Below, piece by piece: positions 44,836-54,650 of a DNA stretch of 64,000 bases. The DNA comes from Achatina immaculata. Lineage: Eukaryota > Mollusca > Gastropoda > Stylommatophora > Achatinidae. The notes under the pieces are model-generated. The model was given only the letters and a program-made list of their open reading frames with translations. It was not told the DNA's origin and did no database searches. Made by a program: the position numbers and the translations under genes. Position 1 is the first letter of the stretch, and each line of letters starts with the position of its first letter. The stretch lies in contig CM019709.1 of assembly GCA_009760885.1 (NCBI GenBank), positions 32,575,906-32,639,905 on the forward strand, in the 5' to 3' direction.

Positions 44836-45149
44836 TAGGGCTTCACCTGCACTTCACGCAGTGTCATTTATGCCATTATATGCAAACGATGCCATATATA
44901 GTCGAGATCGGTTTACGCTTAGGAGACCGGTTTCGTCAACATCTTAACGATATTTCCAAGAGGGCATGGACTCCTGTGACAGAACACTTCTGTCAAATAA
45001 ACCACAGGGGAAAACGTGACATCTCAGTTAGTGCAATCCGCTCTTGCTCTTCTGATGTACGATTTCGGAAGGCTCTAGAACATCGCCTTATTTTCCAGGC
45101 AGGCTTTCTCAACCCAGCGGCAATTAACAATATATTTAGCTTCCTTTAA
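44836..45149 (+). pseudogene. Penelope-like GIY-YIG endonuclease
   Basis: After a SVIYAIICKRC start (GIY position), a one-base shift leads into the open frame 44,880-45,146 with YIVEIGLRLGDRFRQHLND (in place of YIGETGRRLGDRFREHL), TPVTEHFCQINHRGKRDISV and RFRKALEHRLIFQAGF. The YIG motif has become YIV, while the following arginine and the late glutamate (ALEHRL) remain. This is the most complete endonuclease of the three PLE copies. Confidence 0.8.
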
Positions 45150-45612
45150 ACTTCTTTAGATTTCCACCTATTTTCTGCTATTTATACTCTACTTTCTTGT
45201 CCCCCACGCATTTTGTTACATTTATTCATTCATCAGTTTCACTGTATCTCCAAGTTTCCCTTCTTTACCCCTCCCCACCTTCTTCCCTAGCGGCCTACAG
45301 GTATTTATTGCCTTATGATCTCTTTTCTGAGCACCCATCACCCAACGCCCCTCCCCCCCTACACACACACACACCCGCATCGTTCTCTCCTTTTCACCGC
45401 CGCTAAAATCCGATTGGTTCAATTTGTTTTCCTTTGTGGTCTCCCAGCCTTGTCTTTAGAGCGCATTCTGTTGTATTGTTTACAAGGAGGGATGCTATAA
45501 AACTAAGTTCTTCATTTTCATTTTATTATTTTATGTTGTGTTTGTTTTTGTATGTAATCCGTGAAAAAGGCTCACGCCGAAATCTTTGATGTTGTATGTT
45601 TTTCATTATTTA
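45150..45612 (+). mobile_element. PLE 3' non-coding region
   Basis: Pyrimidine-rich, C-tract-containing sequence collinear with 231-785, ending GATGTTGTATGTTTTTCATT. The mariner relic begins directly after it. Confidence 0.7.
45559..45583 (+). other. hammerhead-like motif, second copy
   Basis: CGTGAAAAAGGCTCACGCCG then AAAT: a GTGA/CTCAC complementarity adds to the GGC/GCC stem, and GAAAT follows. It is at the same distance (about 30 bases) from the PLE 3' end as in the first copy. Confidence 0.35.
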
Positions 45613-46795
45613 ATGACAAGCAGACGACAAACAAGCCACCATTTTGTTGACCTAGTTAGAAGTGCATTGTCACGTAATCAGCATAGGGTAAAAAGCTAGC
45701 ATTAAATTCTGTTTAAAACTCGGAAATGTGCCATTCAGACACCTGAACAGAAGCGACAATTTTATGAGGATAATTGTTTATCTCGTGCACAGATATTAGG
45801 GTGGTATTCACGATTCAAAAGTGGTGTGGAAACGATTACAAATGCAGCTAGATATAGACCCACAATTTCTGGTCGTAATGAGAAACTCACTGAAAAAGTC
45901 AGAGAACGGATACAAGAAGATCGTTGGTTGACTGTGAGGATGATGAATTTGGTGTTAACTGAGAGACCATTCGTAAAATTTTAGTGGAAGATTTGGGCAA
46001 GAAAAAAGTTGCTTGTCGGTTTCTACCACATGCGTTGTCTGATAACCAAAAACATCAGCGTGTTGAGTACGCAAAAGATATCATCAAAACGTGTCCCAGA
46101 AATAAAAATTTCTTAAATTTGATTGTTGCAGAGTATGAAACATGGATTTTCCATTATAATGGCACACATAAACGCCAAAGTGCTCAGTGGAAGTCGTTAT
46201 CATCACCAAAAGGAAAAACATTTCGTTTTCAAAAATCGAAACGGAAGACTGGTGATGTACTTCTACGACAGCAAATGATTTATTCACAAATAATTTATTT
46301 CAGAGGGACAGACTGTCACTGCCAAAGTTTATTTAAGTATTTTAAACGCCTGTGAAAAGGATTCTCCGAGTCAGACCCGAGAATTCAACACCTGGCAGTT
46401 TTTTCCTTCTTCATGATAATGCACTGGCTCACCGGCCGGTAGTTGTACTGGAAATTTTGGCCCATAAACAAGCGTGTGTTCTCAATTATCCACCCTGTTC
46501 CCCAGATTTGTCTCCCTGCGATTATTTTCTATTCACAAAATTAAAATACAATTGAAAGGACGCTTCTTTGACGATACTGATGACATCCAAAGGGCCGTAA
46601 CATCGAGTTTAAGGTATATACCAACAGAAGAATTGCAGAGGTCGTTCCAGTGTTTGTTAGATACTGTATCAAAGCACACTGGGTTTAACCTTGAATAAAA
46701 TACAGGTTATATCTTCAACCGTTGTTTCTTCTTTTTTTTTTTTTTGGGTGGAATTAGTCTCATTACTTAATTGTCGGACCTTGTATTTTATCACT
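45613..46795 (+). mobile_element. mariner-type DNA transposon relic
   Basis: Transposase remains are followed by a 3' end in which TTACTTAATTGTCGGACCTT resembles a mariner terminal inverted repeat, then GTATTTT. The matching 5' terminal repeat is not found: recognisable sequence starts right after the PLE end, so the 5' end is probably truncated. Confidence 0.65.
45690..46698 (+). pseudogene. mariner transposase (DD34D), inactivated
   Basis: Frames in order: TPEQKRQFYEDNCLSRAQIL with WYSRFKSGVETI (N-terminal helix-turn-helix region), LVEDLGKKKVACRFLPHAL, then AEYETWIFHYNGTHKRQSAQ, where VTGDETW is expected and the first catalytic Asp is Tyr. A short frame break follows, then SFFLLHDNALAHRPVVVLEI (second Asp) and CSPDLSPCDYFLF (third Asp). 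Exactly 34 residues separate the second and third Asp, the mariner DD34D spacing. Loss of the first Asp plus stops make it inactive. Confidence 0.85.
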
Positions 46796-46929
46796 CTTCT
46801 GTAACTGAAACTAAAAGAAAACTAATTATTAGCGTATTCATACCAGCGTTGTGCTACCCATGTTTGACATGGTCACTTAGTAAAAACAATAGAATAAAAT
46901 AACCATGTGTGAAACTTGATGTCGTAGAA

Positions 46930-47320
46930 AAGCAGCAAACGTCATCACCTGTGACAGGGTAAAGAATGACACCATAAGAAATTTGCTAGGAGCTACACCA
47001 TATCTACAACACATAGAGAAGCAAGGAATTAACTGGTTCGACTACTTCACGAGAATGGCATACTCACAGCCAGCCGCGAGAGCCTTCAATCAAAGATCTA
47101 CAGGACACAGATCAAGAGGGATCCAGAAGGAGATGGATGCCTAATTATGGCATGACCATCACTGAGGCCACCCATTTGGCCCAGAAACGCCATTTGCATC
47201 TCCCCTCGACACTTCAAGGTACAAGAGGAAGGATAAAGTAAAGTAATGTAAAGTAAAGTAAAGTAAGTAAGGTAAAGTAAAGTAAGTAAAGTAAGTAAAG
47301 TAAATAAAGTATGAGTAAAC
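46930..47320 (+). pseudogene. LINE family G, C-terminal fragment
   Basis: The plus strand reads DRVKNDTIRNLLGATPYLQH, IEKQGINWFDYFTRMAYSQP, ARAFNQRSTGHRSRGIQKEM, a stop, then (shifted) THLAQKRHLHLPSTLQGTRG. It ends in a tail of AAAGTA/AAGTA units (47,232-47,310). This is the end of a LINE polyprotein of a family not otherwise seen here. Confidence 0.7.
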
Positions 47321-47819
47321 TATTGTAATTACATCTGTTTTCTTGCCAATCACAGCATGCCTTTCACATTGTCAAAACTGAGCTTTTCTCTTATCTATGA
47401 CTGTTACAGTCCCGCCTCTTGTCCATACAATATGACACAGTTTGCATACAGTGAGTGGCAACCGGCAAGCCAGATCAATAAATACAATCCATACGTATGC
47501 ACGCATATAAAAAAAGGTGTAGGCTACAAGTAGAAAAGACATGTTACATACTTCCTTTCTATTGTTTCATTTACTAGCAGCCTTTTTCTTTCAAGTAATG
47601 AGAGCTTGAAAACGATGTATTTCTATTTAATTCCTCTTACTTCGATAATCTGACCAGAATTGTGTTTCCATTTATTAAGTTATGTAGCAACCAGAGCACA
47701 GATGACCTGATTTTGGCAGATCGATGAATTTCTGCTAAGAAATTGTTGAGACATTAGAGATTTTCAGGGAACGCGTTGTGTTTATAATTAGTGAGCATTT
47801 GGTTATTGCAGAAACTGTC
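47321..47819. other. no feature seen
   Basis: About 500 AT-rich bases without recognisable frames or repeats. Confidence 0.4.
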
Positions 47820-48063
47820 AGCCACGTGAGTGCCTAAATATTTGAATGCCGACGAGAAAAGAAATCGAACGGAAACCTCTAAGTTGATTTTTCAATATTC
47901 TGATCGATCTAGTGATAACGTTTTGGAACAGCTGGTTACTGTTGAAGAAAACTGGGTACACGGCTACGATGCTGAGACCAAACAATTTTCCTTCCACAGC
48001 GGCACTCGGCTTCTTTGGGGGCAAGAAATTCAAGAGACACAAAGATCACAGGGTCTTCCATAG
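47820..48063 (+). pseudogene. mariner-type transposase fragment, second lineage
   Basis: The open frame reads PKYLNADEKRNRTETSKLIF, DNVLEQLVTVEENWVHGYDA and ETKQFSFHSGT, aligning with WVPRxLTxEQKxxRVETSK and VTVDETWVHHYDPETKQ of mariner-type transposases. The first catalytic Asp (VTVDE) is Glu. The Ser/Lys-rich VTVDETWVH form distinguishes it from the 46-kb relic. Only ~75 residues remain. Confidence 0.7.
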
Positions 48064-48787
48064 GGCCTAAATGCTAAAGCGAAATCATATTCTAATTTGC
48101 AGTGCTGATTAAAGGATGAAGGTACCATGATCAACAAGGTGGTCCTTCCGTCCAGGCTAAGAAAATTTTAATCCAAAAACCCTCAACATAGTAAGGTGGT
48201 TCACTTATCCAGCGCGGTCTTAACTTTCCAGTTTGATGTCTGAACATGGAGACTTAGTCAATAGTTTCATGATCAAGTCAACAATTTATCTCAGAATACA
48301 AGGGATAAGTACCACACTTTATCTGACACTGTCCTCGTCATAAGTTGTAATCTGGGCAATATTGAATAGTCTTATGTGAAAGATTTATTCAAGCAAATGT
48401 TAATTATAACACATAGTTCTATAATTTGTTACTGTTAAACATCTTACTACAAGATCATCTCAGTAACTCTACCCTAGACCGCAATGGAGGCATTGTTATG
48501 CCGTCATATACTAAAAAGGGACAGTTGCAAAGAAGAAGCAGGATTTCTAATGTTAACGTAATATATTACTTTATGTGCAATATATTACTTTGTCTTGTCT
48601 TGTCTTGTCTTGTCCTTCCTCATTGACTGTTAGGTGTAGAGGCGAAGTGCAATTGTCTCCCAACGGCTCGCCTGTTGACTTCGTATATTACTTTATGAGT
48701 AGTTTTTTTTTTCAGAAATCTTCGGAAGCTTTCGTTTTTCTCTCCGGCAGAGTGATGATCATAGATCGATGCACATAAGAGAGATAT
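48064..48787. other. unassigned sequence; 48,240-48,560 shared with 58,850-59,210
   Basis: ATTTATCTCAGAATACAAGG, ACTTTATCTGACACTG, TCCTCGTC, CATCTCAGTAACTCT and GGGACAGTTGC occur in the same order at 58.85-59.2 kb. There they lie directly upstream of a RNase H fragment, so this may be part of that LINE. (CTTGT)n units occupy 48,591-48,616. No frame is convincing. Confidence 0.45.
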
Positions 48788-48898
48788 GGTTATGTTAAAT
48801 ATATTGTGACAGTCTCATATCTTGCAGCTATACAAATCAGAGATCATGTTAAATATATTGTGACAGTCTGGTATCTTGGAGCTATACAAATCAGATAT
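48788..48898. repeat. ~56-bp tandem duplication
   Basis: ATGTTAAATATATTGTGACAGTCT...AGCTATACAAATCAG occurs twice in succession, at 48,791 and 48,847. Confidence 0.85.
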
Positions 48899-48906
48899 CT
48901 ATTCAT

Positions 48907-49820
48907 TCATTCATTTGCATGTCCCTTGCGGAACTTTGCCTCCCAAACAGCACTCCTGTAGGCCTCTCGGTTGTGAGCAAGATGGCCTGCTGCTGCTGCA
49001 TCCATTTCCAGATCGTCAACGATGTCTTGCAGCCATCTTCGTCTTGGTCTTCCTCTTTTTCTTTTTCCCATTATGTATCCTTCCAATACGGTCTTCTCTA
49101 AATTATCATGACGTTTAATGTGTCCAAAATATTTCAGTTTTCTCTCTTTAATCCTCTTCACTAGCCAGCCTTCTTCAATATTAAGCTCTTGTAGTATAGA
49201 TATATTTGTTCTTTTTTGTGTCCACGACATTTGGAGAACTCTTCTGTAGCATTTACATTCAAAGGCATTTATGTGTTTCTCAGCTGTTTTGTTAAGTGTC
49301 CAGGTCTCACAGGCATAATTTGCTATGGGAAAGATGCATGCCCTTAAAAATCTTATTTTTGTGTTTCTGTCTGCTCCTCTCCACAGATTCTTTATTTGTT
49401 TTACTTTCTGAAGAGCGATAGATGTCCTCCTTTTAATTTCCCTCATTGTATCTCCATTATTAGTTAGCAGCGATCCAAGATATTCAAAGCTCTCCACTTC
49501 TTCCAGTTTTTCCTCATTGATACATATTTCAGTTGCCTTGTTTGTTTTGTCAGTTGTCATCAATTTAGTTTTCTTTGCATTAAGATAGAGGTTCTGCTCT
49601 TCGCTGTTCTTGCGGACTGACATAATTAGTTTTTCCATTCCTTTTTGTGTTGTGGACAGCAATACTGTGTCATCAGCATATCTAATCTCTGGTATTTCAT
49701 AACCTCCAACTGTTATGGCATCATAATATTCTTTGTCTACATCTTCTCTAACATTCCTCATTATATTTTCAGTATACAAGTTAAATAAGTAGGGTGACAA
49801 TATGCACCCCTGACAGTCAC
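48907..49820 (-). pseudogene. family B RT (late part) and C-terminus, open frame
   Basis: About 300 codons without a stop from GCILSPYLFNLYTENIMRNV (motif B) through [20 protein letters not shown] (motif C, YADD), LYLNAKKTKLMTTDKTNK, ESFEYLGSLLTNNGDTMREI, IFPIANYACETWTLNKTAEK, SWTQKRTNISILQELNIEEG, LKYFGHIKRHDNLEKTVLEG, KRKRGRPRRRWLQDIVDDLE and REAYRSAVWEAKFRKGHANE. It is the least damaged family B sequence and the longest open LINE frame in the window. RT motif A lies in the missing middle of the element, so it cannot be active. Confidence 0.88.
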
Positions 49821-49860
49821 TGCCCGGAAGGAAACATACCAAGAAACCCAAGCAGCAATC

Positions 49861-50498
49861 ATGGAAAGTCAATTAGGAAAAAGATCTGGTGGTGAGGCCC
49901 CCAGGCCAGATAGATCTAATTTTAACACTGGGGAAGAGTGTGAGACAGAGATCAGTACTAGTAATTGTGATGACGAACAAAATCCTGACGGTGTTACCAA
50001 GGAAAACCCCTGTATCAAACTAAAAAGAAAAATAAGAGTAGGAACATGGAATGTAAGAAGTATGTATTGAGAGAAAATATCAAGTAATAAGTGACGAGAT
50101 GAAAAGAACAGGGATACACATTTTGGGAATCTGCGAACATCGATGGAAAGGATCAGGACACTTTAAGAGCGAGAATGATACTATATTTATATATTCTGGC
50201 GGAGAAGTAGGAGGAAAGAACGGAGTGGCTTTTTATTTGGACAAATCAACATCAAAAGCATTACTAGGCTACAATCCAGTAAGTGATAGAATCCTAACAA
50301 TCAGACTTAAGGGCATTCCTAGAAATGTAACAATCATCCAGATATATGCACCTACATCAGCAGCAGAAGAAGAGGAAGTAGAAAACTTTTATAACACACT
50401 GCAAACGACAATAGACCAGGTACGGAAAAATGATATTGTATTAATAATGGGTGATTTTAATGCAAAAATTGGTACAGAAAGAGCAGAAGATGCTATAG
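49861..50498 (+). pseudogene. family B N-terminus and endonuclease (inverted half)
   Basis: The start MESQLGKRSGGEAPRPDRSN is followed by an acidic, low-complexity N-terminus, then KIRVGTWNVRSMY (metal-binding Asn motif) and a stop at 50,068. After that come RTGIHILGICEHRWKGSGHF (catalytic Glu region), GVAFYLDKSTSKALLGYNPV, VTIIQIYAPTSAAEEEEVEN and IVLIMGDFNAKIGTERAEDA, where the LINE sequence stops at the target-site duplication. GTWNVR, YAPTS and GDFNAK identify an apurinic-type endonuclease. It is plausible that this belongs to the same insertion as the minus-strand half; a second copy of family B's 5' part would prove it. Confidence 0.8.
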
Positions 50499-50509
50499 CA
50501 GATATCTAT

Positions 50510-50849
50510 AGTCACGTTAAATACATGCATATATTTAATACAATATGTATTATATAAATATTATATAAATAGTTTTATAATACAAAAGCTAGTATGTTGT
50601 AAAAGTCTTGTGTCTTTAAGCTATGCAAATCAGGGAGATATTTGTTTAGCAGACCAACTCTAGTTTGCCATTTCTTGTGTCCGAAGAGAATATTCAACAA
50701 AAATGTCTCTAAAAGATTTTCAGTGTAGTAGTAAAAACCGGTCTTAAGATGTTGTAAGTGCAGGCAAAACTGGAAGTCGTGAGTTGTGTGAATTCCTTTC
50801 ACTTCCTTGGGAGCATAGACCACGGATAAAGGCTCTTCAGTCATCTTTG
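50510..50849. other. AT-rich stretch, no gene seen
   Basis: TATATAAATATTATATAAATAG near 50,550 and an 89-codon minus-strand frame with no recognisable domain. GCTATGCAAATCAG at 50,620 echoes the repeat at 48,830-48,895. Confidence 0.4.
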
Positions 50850-51300
50850 TTCTTGGACTTATTCTCTGCTTCCTTCCATGTGTATCTCTTGTCTCTGAGC
50901 ACTGTCATCATTTCTCTTCTCCAAGTAAGTCTAGGTCTTCCTCGTTTTCTATTTCCTTGAGGATTCCATGTCAGTGCCTGTCTTGCTATGCTGGTGTCGG
51001 GTTTCCTCAGAGTGTGGCCAATCCATCTCCATTTCCTAGATATGATTTACAGGTTTATAGGTGATCTTTTCCTGCCATTTAATGTTTAAAATCCTCCTCA
51101 AGCAGTAGTTCATCAATGTTTGTATCCTCTGGTGTATTGTCTTGGTTATAACACATGTCTCCGAACCGTATTGCAGGACAGTCTTTACGTTTGTAATGAA
51201 AAGCCTAAGTTTGGTTCTTGTTTCAATGTTCTTAGATGACCATATTTTGTTAAGTTGTATAAATGCTGTCCTGCCTTGGTTATTCTAGTTTTAACATTCC
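50850..51300 (-). pseudogene. LINE family H, C-terminal fragment (antisense)
   Basis: Minus-strand frames include the end of the RT region (TRITKAGQHLYNLTK-type) and ARQALTWNPQGNRKRGRPRL, TWRREMMTVLRDKRYTWKEA, a LINE C-terminus close to the one in the 30.29-kb composite element. Frameshifts are frequent. Confidence 0.65.
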
Positions 51301-51875
51301 ACGCATTGTCTTGTAATAATTATTGTCTTGTCTCAGAAAATTCTTTATCCCTTTTTTTATAACTGTGAAGACTGTTTTGCATATTTATGTTCTCAACATG
51401 TGTTTACTTCTGTTCCAGCAGTTTTCTTAATGATTATGTGAAATGGCTGTATAATATCTATAAAACACCAGCACGAGACAAACAAACAGACAGTAAGACA
51501 TACTGACATGCGGCGAGATAGACAGTCAGACAGATGGACAATATTCTCACAATTGAATATATTTTCTGTGAATATTTTTAAAAAAAAAACAAGTTTTCAG
51601 ATCGTAAGTTTTTTAACAAAAATATACAGATGCAGATCAAAATATACACCACACTCAGTAAAATGACGTGTTTAATTTACATACATTTTATAACAAATAT
51701 GACTACTTCTCTGTTTACAATGTCAGTTATAGGGTTATGCATATCTTGAACTAAGGTTTGTTTATATCTTTTTAATTGTTTGTAATCATCTGGCACATTG
51801 TTTCTTTCTTTATTTTAATAATGAAATGAAGTGCTCAGATCATTTCTAAATAATAGCATATATACACACATACAT
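51301..51875. repeat. module X copy outside the left array
   Basis: No gene. TCTCAGAAAATTCTTTATCC, CCAGCAGTTTTCTTAATGATT, ACACCAGCACGAGAC and the following 400 bases match 19,870-20,180 and 24,230-24,760 closely. Confidence 0.75.
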
Positions 51876-51879
51876 CGGG

Positions 51880-51948
51880 TGCTAACTAACTAACTAAATA
51901 ACTAACTAACTAACTAACTAATTAACTAATTGACTGACTGATTGACTG

Positions 51949-51980
<32 letters not shown>

Positions 51981-52655
51981 GATAACTAACTAGTTACCTA
52001 GCTAGCTAGCTAGCTAATTAACAACTAACTAACTAACTAGCTAATTAACAACTAACTAACTAACTAGCTAACAAACTAACTAAATGACAACTAACTAACT
52101 AGCTAGCTAACTAGCTAACTAACTAGCTAACTAGCTAACTTATTAAATAACTAGATAAATAACTAACTAACAACTAACTAACTAACTGACTGATTGACTG
52201 ACTAACTAACTAACTAGATAACTAACTACCTACCTAGATAGCTAGCTAGCTAATTAACAACTAACTAACTAACTACCTAACTAACTAACTAAATAACAAC
52301 TAACTAACTAACTAACTAACTAACTAGCTAACTAGCTAACTAACTAACTAAAAAATTAGATAACTAACGAACTAACTAACAACTAACAGACTAACTAAAT
52401 AAATAACTAACTAACTAACTAGATAACTAGCTAACTTACTAAATAACTAACTAACTAACTAACTAATTAACTAACTAACTAGATAACTAACTAACTAAAT
52501 AACTAACTAACTAACTAACAAACAAACTAACTAACTAACTAATTAACTAACTAACAACTAACTAATTAACTAACTAACTAACTAACAACTAATTAACTAA
52601 TTAACTAACTAACTAACGAACTAACGAACCAACTAACTAACTAACTAACTAAACG
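51880..52655. repeat. (CTAA)n tetranucleotide array
   Basis: About 775 bases of CTAA units with frequent GCTA, GATA and ATTAA variants. It is the longest simple repeat in the window and shows only weak higher-order repetition by eye (two related blocks near 51,900-52,140 and 52,165-52,400). Confidence 0.95.
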
Positions 52656-53000
52656 CTATTGCATTATCTTGTCTGTTTCATTTCCACATTCGTGTGTGAT
52701 TGTGTCACATAAAACATCGAGCTTGGCTTCGTCTGAAGATCACGAAATACGAATTCTATTTCATTATTCTACAAGGGAAAATTAAAGAGCAGGGAATATA
52801 CATGAACACTCAGACGGCGATATTGCGAACAAGGTAGCCCAGTTTGTCTGGTAACAGATGGTGTTTTTCTAGTGAGTGATTGGGGCATGTGAGCTTGCTT
52901 GCTTCTATGATAACCATAGCATACCCGCTAACAGAATACAAAAGCAGGGAATATACACGGAGATACAGACGGCGATATTGTGAGGAAGATGAAAAGATGT
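52656..53000. other. short duplicated segments before the 44-bp array
   Basis: GCAGGGAATATACA...CAGACGGCGATATTG occurs at 52,791 and 52,944. Nothing coding is seen. Confidence 0.6.
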
Positions 53001-53339
53001 CACTCACTCCGAGCAGTTCAGCAGGGAGGAAGATGGAAAGATGTCACCCACGACGAGCAGGTCTGCAGAGAGGAAGATGAAAAGATGTCACCCACGACGA
53101 GTAGGTCAGCAGAGAGGAAGATAGAAAGATGTCACCCACGACGAGCAGGTCAGCAGAGAGGAAGAAGAAAAGATGTCACCCACGACGAGTAGGTCAGCAG
53201 AGAGGAAGAAGAAAAGATGTCACCCACGACGAGTAGGTCAGCAGAGAGGAAGATAGAAAGATGTCACCCACGACGAGTAGGTCAGCAGAGAGGAAGAAGA
53301 AAAGATGTCAGCCACGACGAGCAGGTCAGCAGAGAGGAA
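53001..53339. repeat. second 44-bp minisatellite, left part
   Basis: The unit comprises GAGGAAGAAGAAAAGATGTC, ACCCACGACGAGTAGGTCAG and CAGA; about seven units. The 44-base period produces open frames in several phases (Arg/Lys/Cys/His-rich), which are artefacts. Confidence 0.95.
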
Positions 53340-54650
53340 CGCTGTTGGCGAGATCTTCAGCTGCCGTGCGTGGAGCGGTGCTCTTCCCGGCCAATGAAGA
53401 AATTTGCAAATGAGGTTGCCGCGCAGCATCACTGCGGAAAAGGTGGTTGAAAGAATAAAGCGAAGCAAACAGTCAGATCACGGCACCTCTGGTCTGGAGG
53501 TCGGCCACGTCCTGAGTGCAGTCATATCGGGTGAAATGCATGAACCGGCTTGTCCCAGAGGTTAAATCACTGCTGGCGAGACTCTTCAAATGCCGCGCGT
53601 GGAGTGAAGCTCCTCCCGGTTAAGGAAGTAAATGCGGAAATAAAGGTTGCTGTGCGGCGCCGATGGGAAAAGGTGGTGGAAAGTGAAGTTTAACCTGGTA
53701 TGTCCAGTAGTATCGCTACGAGAGCTATACCACGGCACCTCTGCTCTAGAGGCCGCCTACGTCCGAAATACACCTACACTGGTGAAATATGCCTAAACCG
53801 GCACACACCAGGGGTCGAACTCGATGGCTAGACATGTCATGCCACCTCCGCTCTAGAGGTCGGTAACGCCTGATAAACACCCATACTGGTGAATTTTGCC
53901 TAAACCGGCTCATACCAGGGGTGAATCTTGAAGGTTATGAATGTCACAGTACCTCTGCCCTAGAGGTCGGTCCCGTCCCAAACACGCCCATACTGGGAAA
54001 TGCCTAAACCGGCTCAACCCAGGGGTAGAAGTCACTAGTGGCGAGGATTCGTCCTCCTGGACAAAAGCTCCATCCTGGTCACAACCAGGAAGGGTAGCGG
54101 CCACGACCGCAAAATGCTGAAGTCGGAGACACTGGACCAGGGAAGTCTAGATAGGCAACCACCTCTCACCCGGCGGGGATGTCTGCGTATCCTAATCACG
54201 CTGAGGTTTTCCGGTGAGAAAGTCCAACCCTGGACTGGATGGGCAAACACCTCTCACCCGGCGGTGATACACGGGTATCTCAAAACACGTCGAGGTTTTC
54301 CGGTGAGAAAGTCCAACTCTGGCCTGGGTGGGCTAACGCCTCTCACCCAGCGGGGATGCACTGATAGTCCAAACACGTCGAGGTCTTCCGGTGAGAAAGT
54401 CCAACCCTAGACCAAACTGGTGCAATGAAAACCACGGTGTCACGCAATCCCGCTTCAGAGACCCACCAAGAATACAGGCTAAAGCACTGTGATACTCTGA
54501 ACCCCTTGTGGTCCTTTCGTGGAACTCGTGTGGTCTATTTTGGACCACACAGGGGACCACGGGATCTAACGAGGACCACATGCGTGAATTCAGTAGGTTC
54601 ACAGTGAGGTTTTTGGTGGTAGAAGTGAACGAAGAAGAAGAAGAAGAAGA
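53340..54650 (+). mobile_element. 1.3-kb GC-rich element inserted in the minisatellite
   Basis: The array is interrupted exactly between two copies of AGCAGAGAGGAA (53,328-53,339 and 54,651-54,662), a 12-bp target-site duplication. The insert has a (GAA)n 3' tail, is much more GC-rich than its surroundings, and lacks any recognisable protein. Inside are nested tandem repeats: a ~230-base duplication (53,347 and 53,575), ~110-base units with a CTCTAGAGGTCGG motif, and ~90-base units with TTTTCCGGTGAGAAAGTCCA. Tail and duplication fit retrotransposition; the lack of an ORF makes it non-autonomous. I do not recognise the family. Confidence 0.6.
54130..54416 (+). repeat. ~88-90-bp tandem repeat inside the GC-rich element
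   Basis: Three units, each with CACCTCTCACCCGGCGG-like and TTCCGGTGAGAAAGTCCAAC blocks. A 98-codon frame through it is a by-product. Confidence 0.8.

Larger units (their letters stand above)
43496..45612. mobile_element. Penelope-like element with inverted RT half
   Basis: The RT half (43,496-44,605) lies on the minus strand, while the shared linker sequence (44,612-44,835), GIY-YIG endonuclease (44,836-45,149) and 3' non-coding end (45,150-45,612) lie on the plus strand. In the 30.8-34.8 kb copy the same parts are collinear. The junction at about 44,606-44,612 is therefore an inversion breakpoint or a joint between two insertions. Confidence 0.75.
48901..50498 (-). mobile_element. LINE family B insertion with inverted 5' half
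   Basis: The 3' half (48,901-49,820) is in minus orientation, ending in a (GAAT)n tail. The 5' endonuclease part (about 49,823-50,498) is in plus orientation. CAGATATCTAT at 50,499-50,509 matches CAGATATCT(AT) at 48,892-48,902, giving a 9-11 bp target-site duplication around the whole unit. The inverted half begins at its 5' side against the break in the 3' half. This is the arrangement expected from twin priming during reverse transcription. Confidence 0.75.

Noticed and set aside
51880..52655. Telomeric or subtelomeric repeat
   Set aside because: The motif CTAA is not TTAGGG or a usual variant, and the array is interior and irregular.
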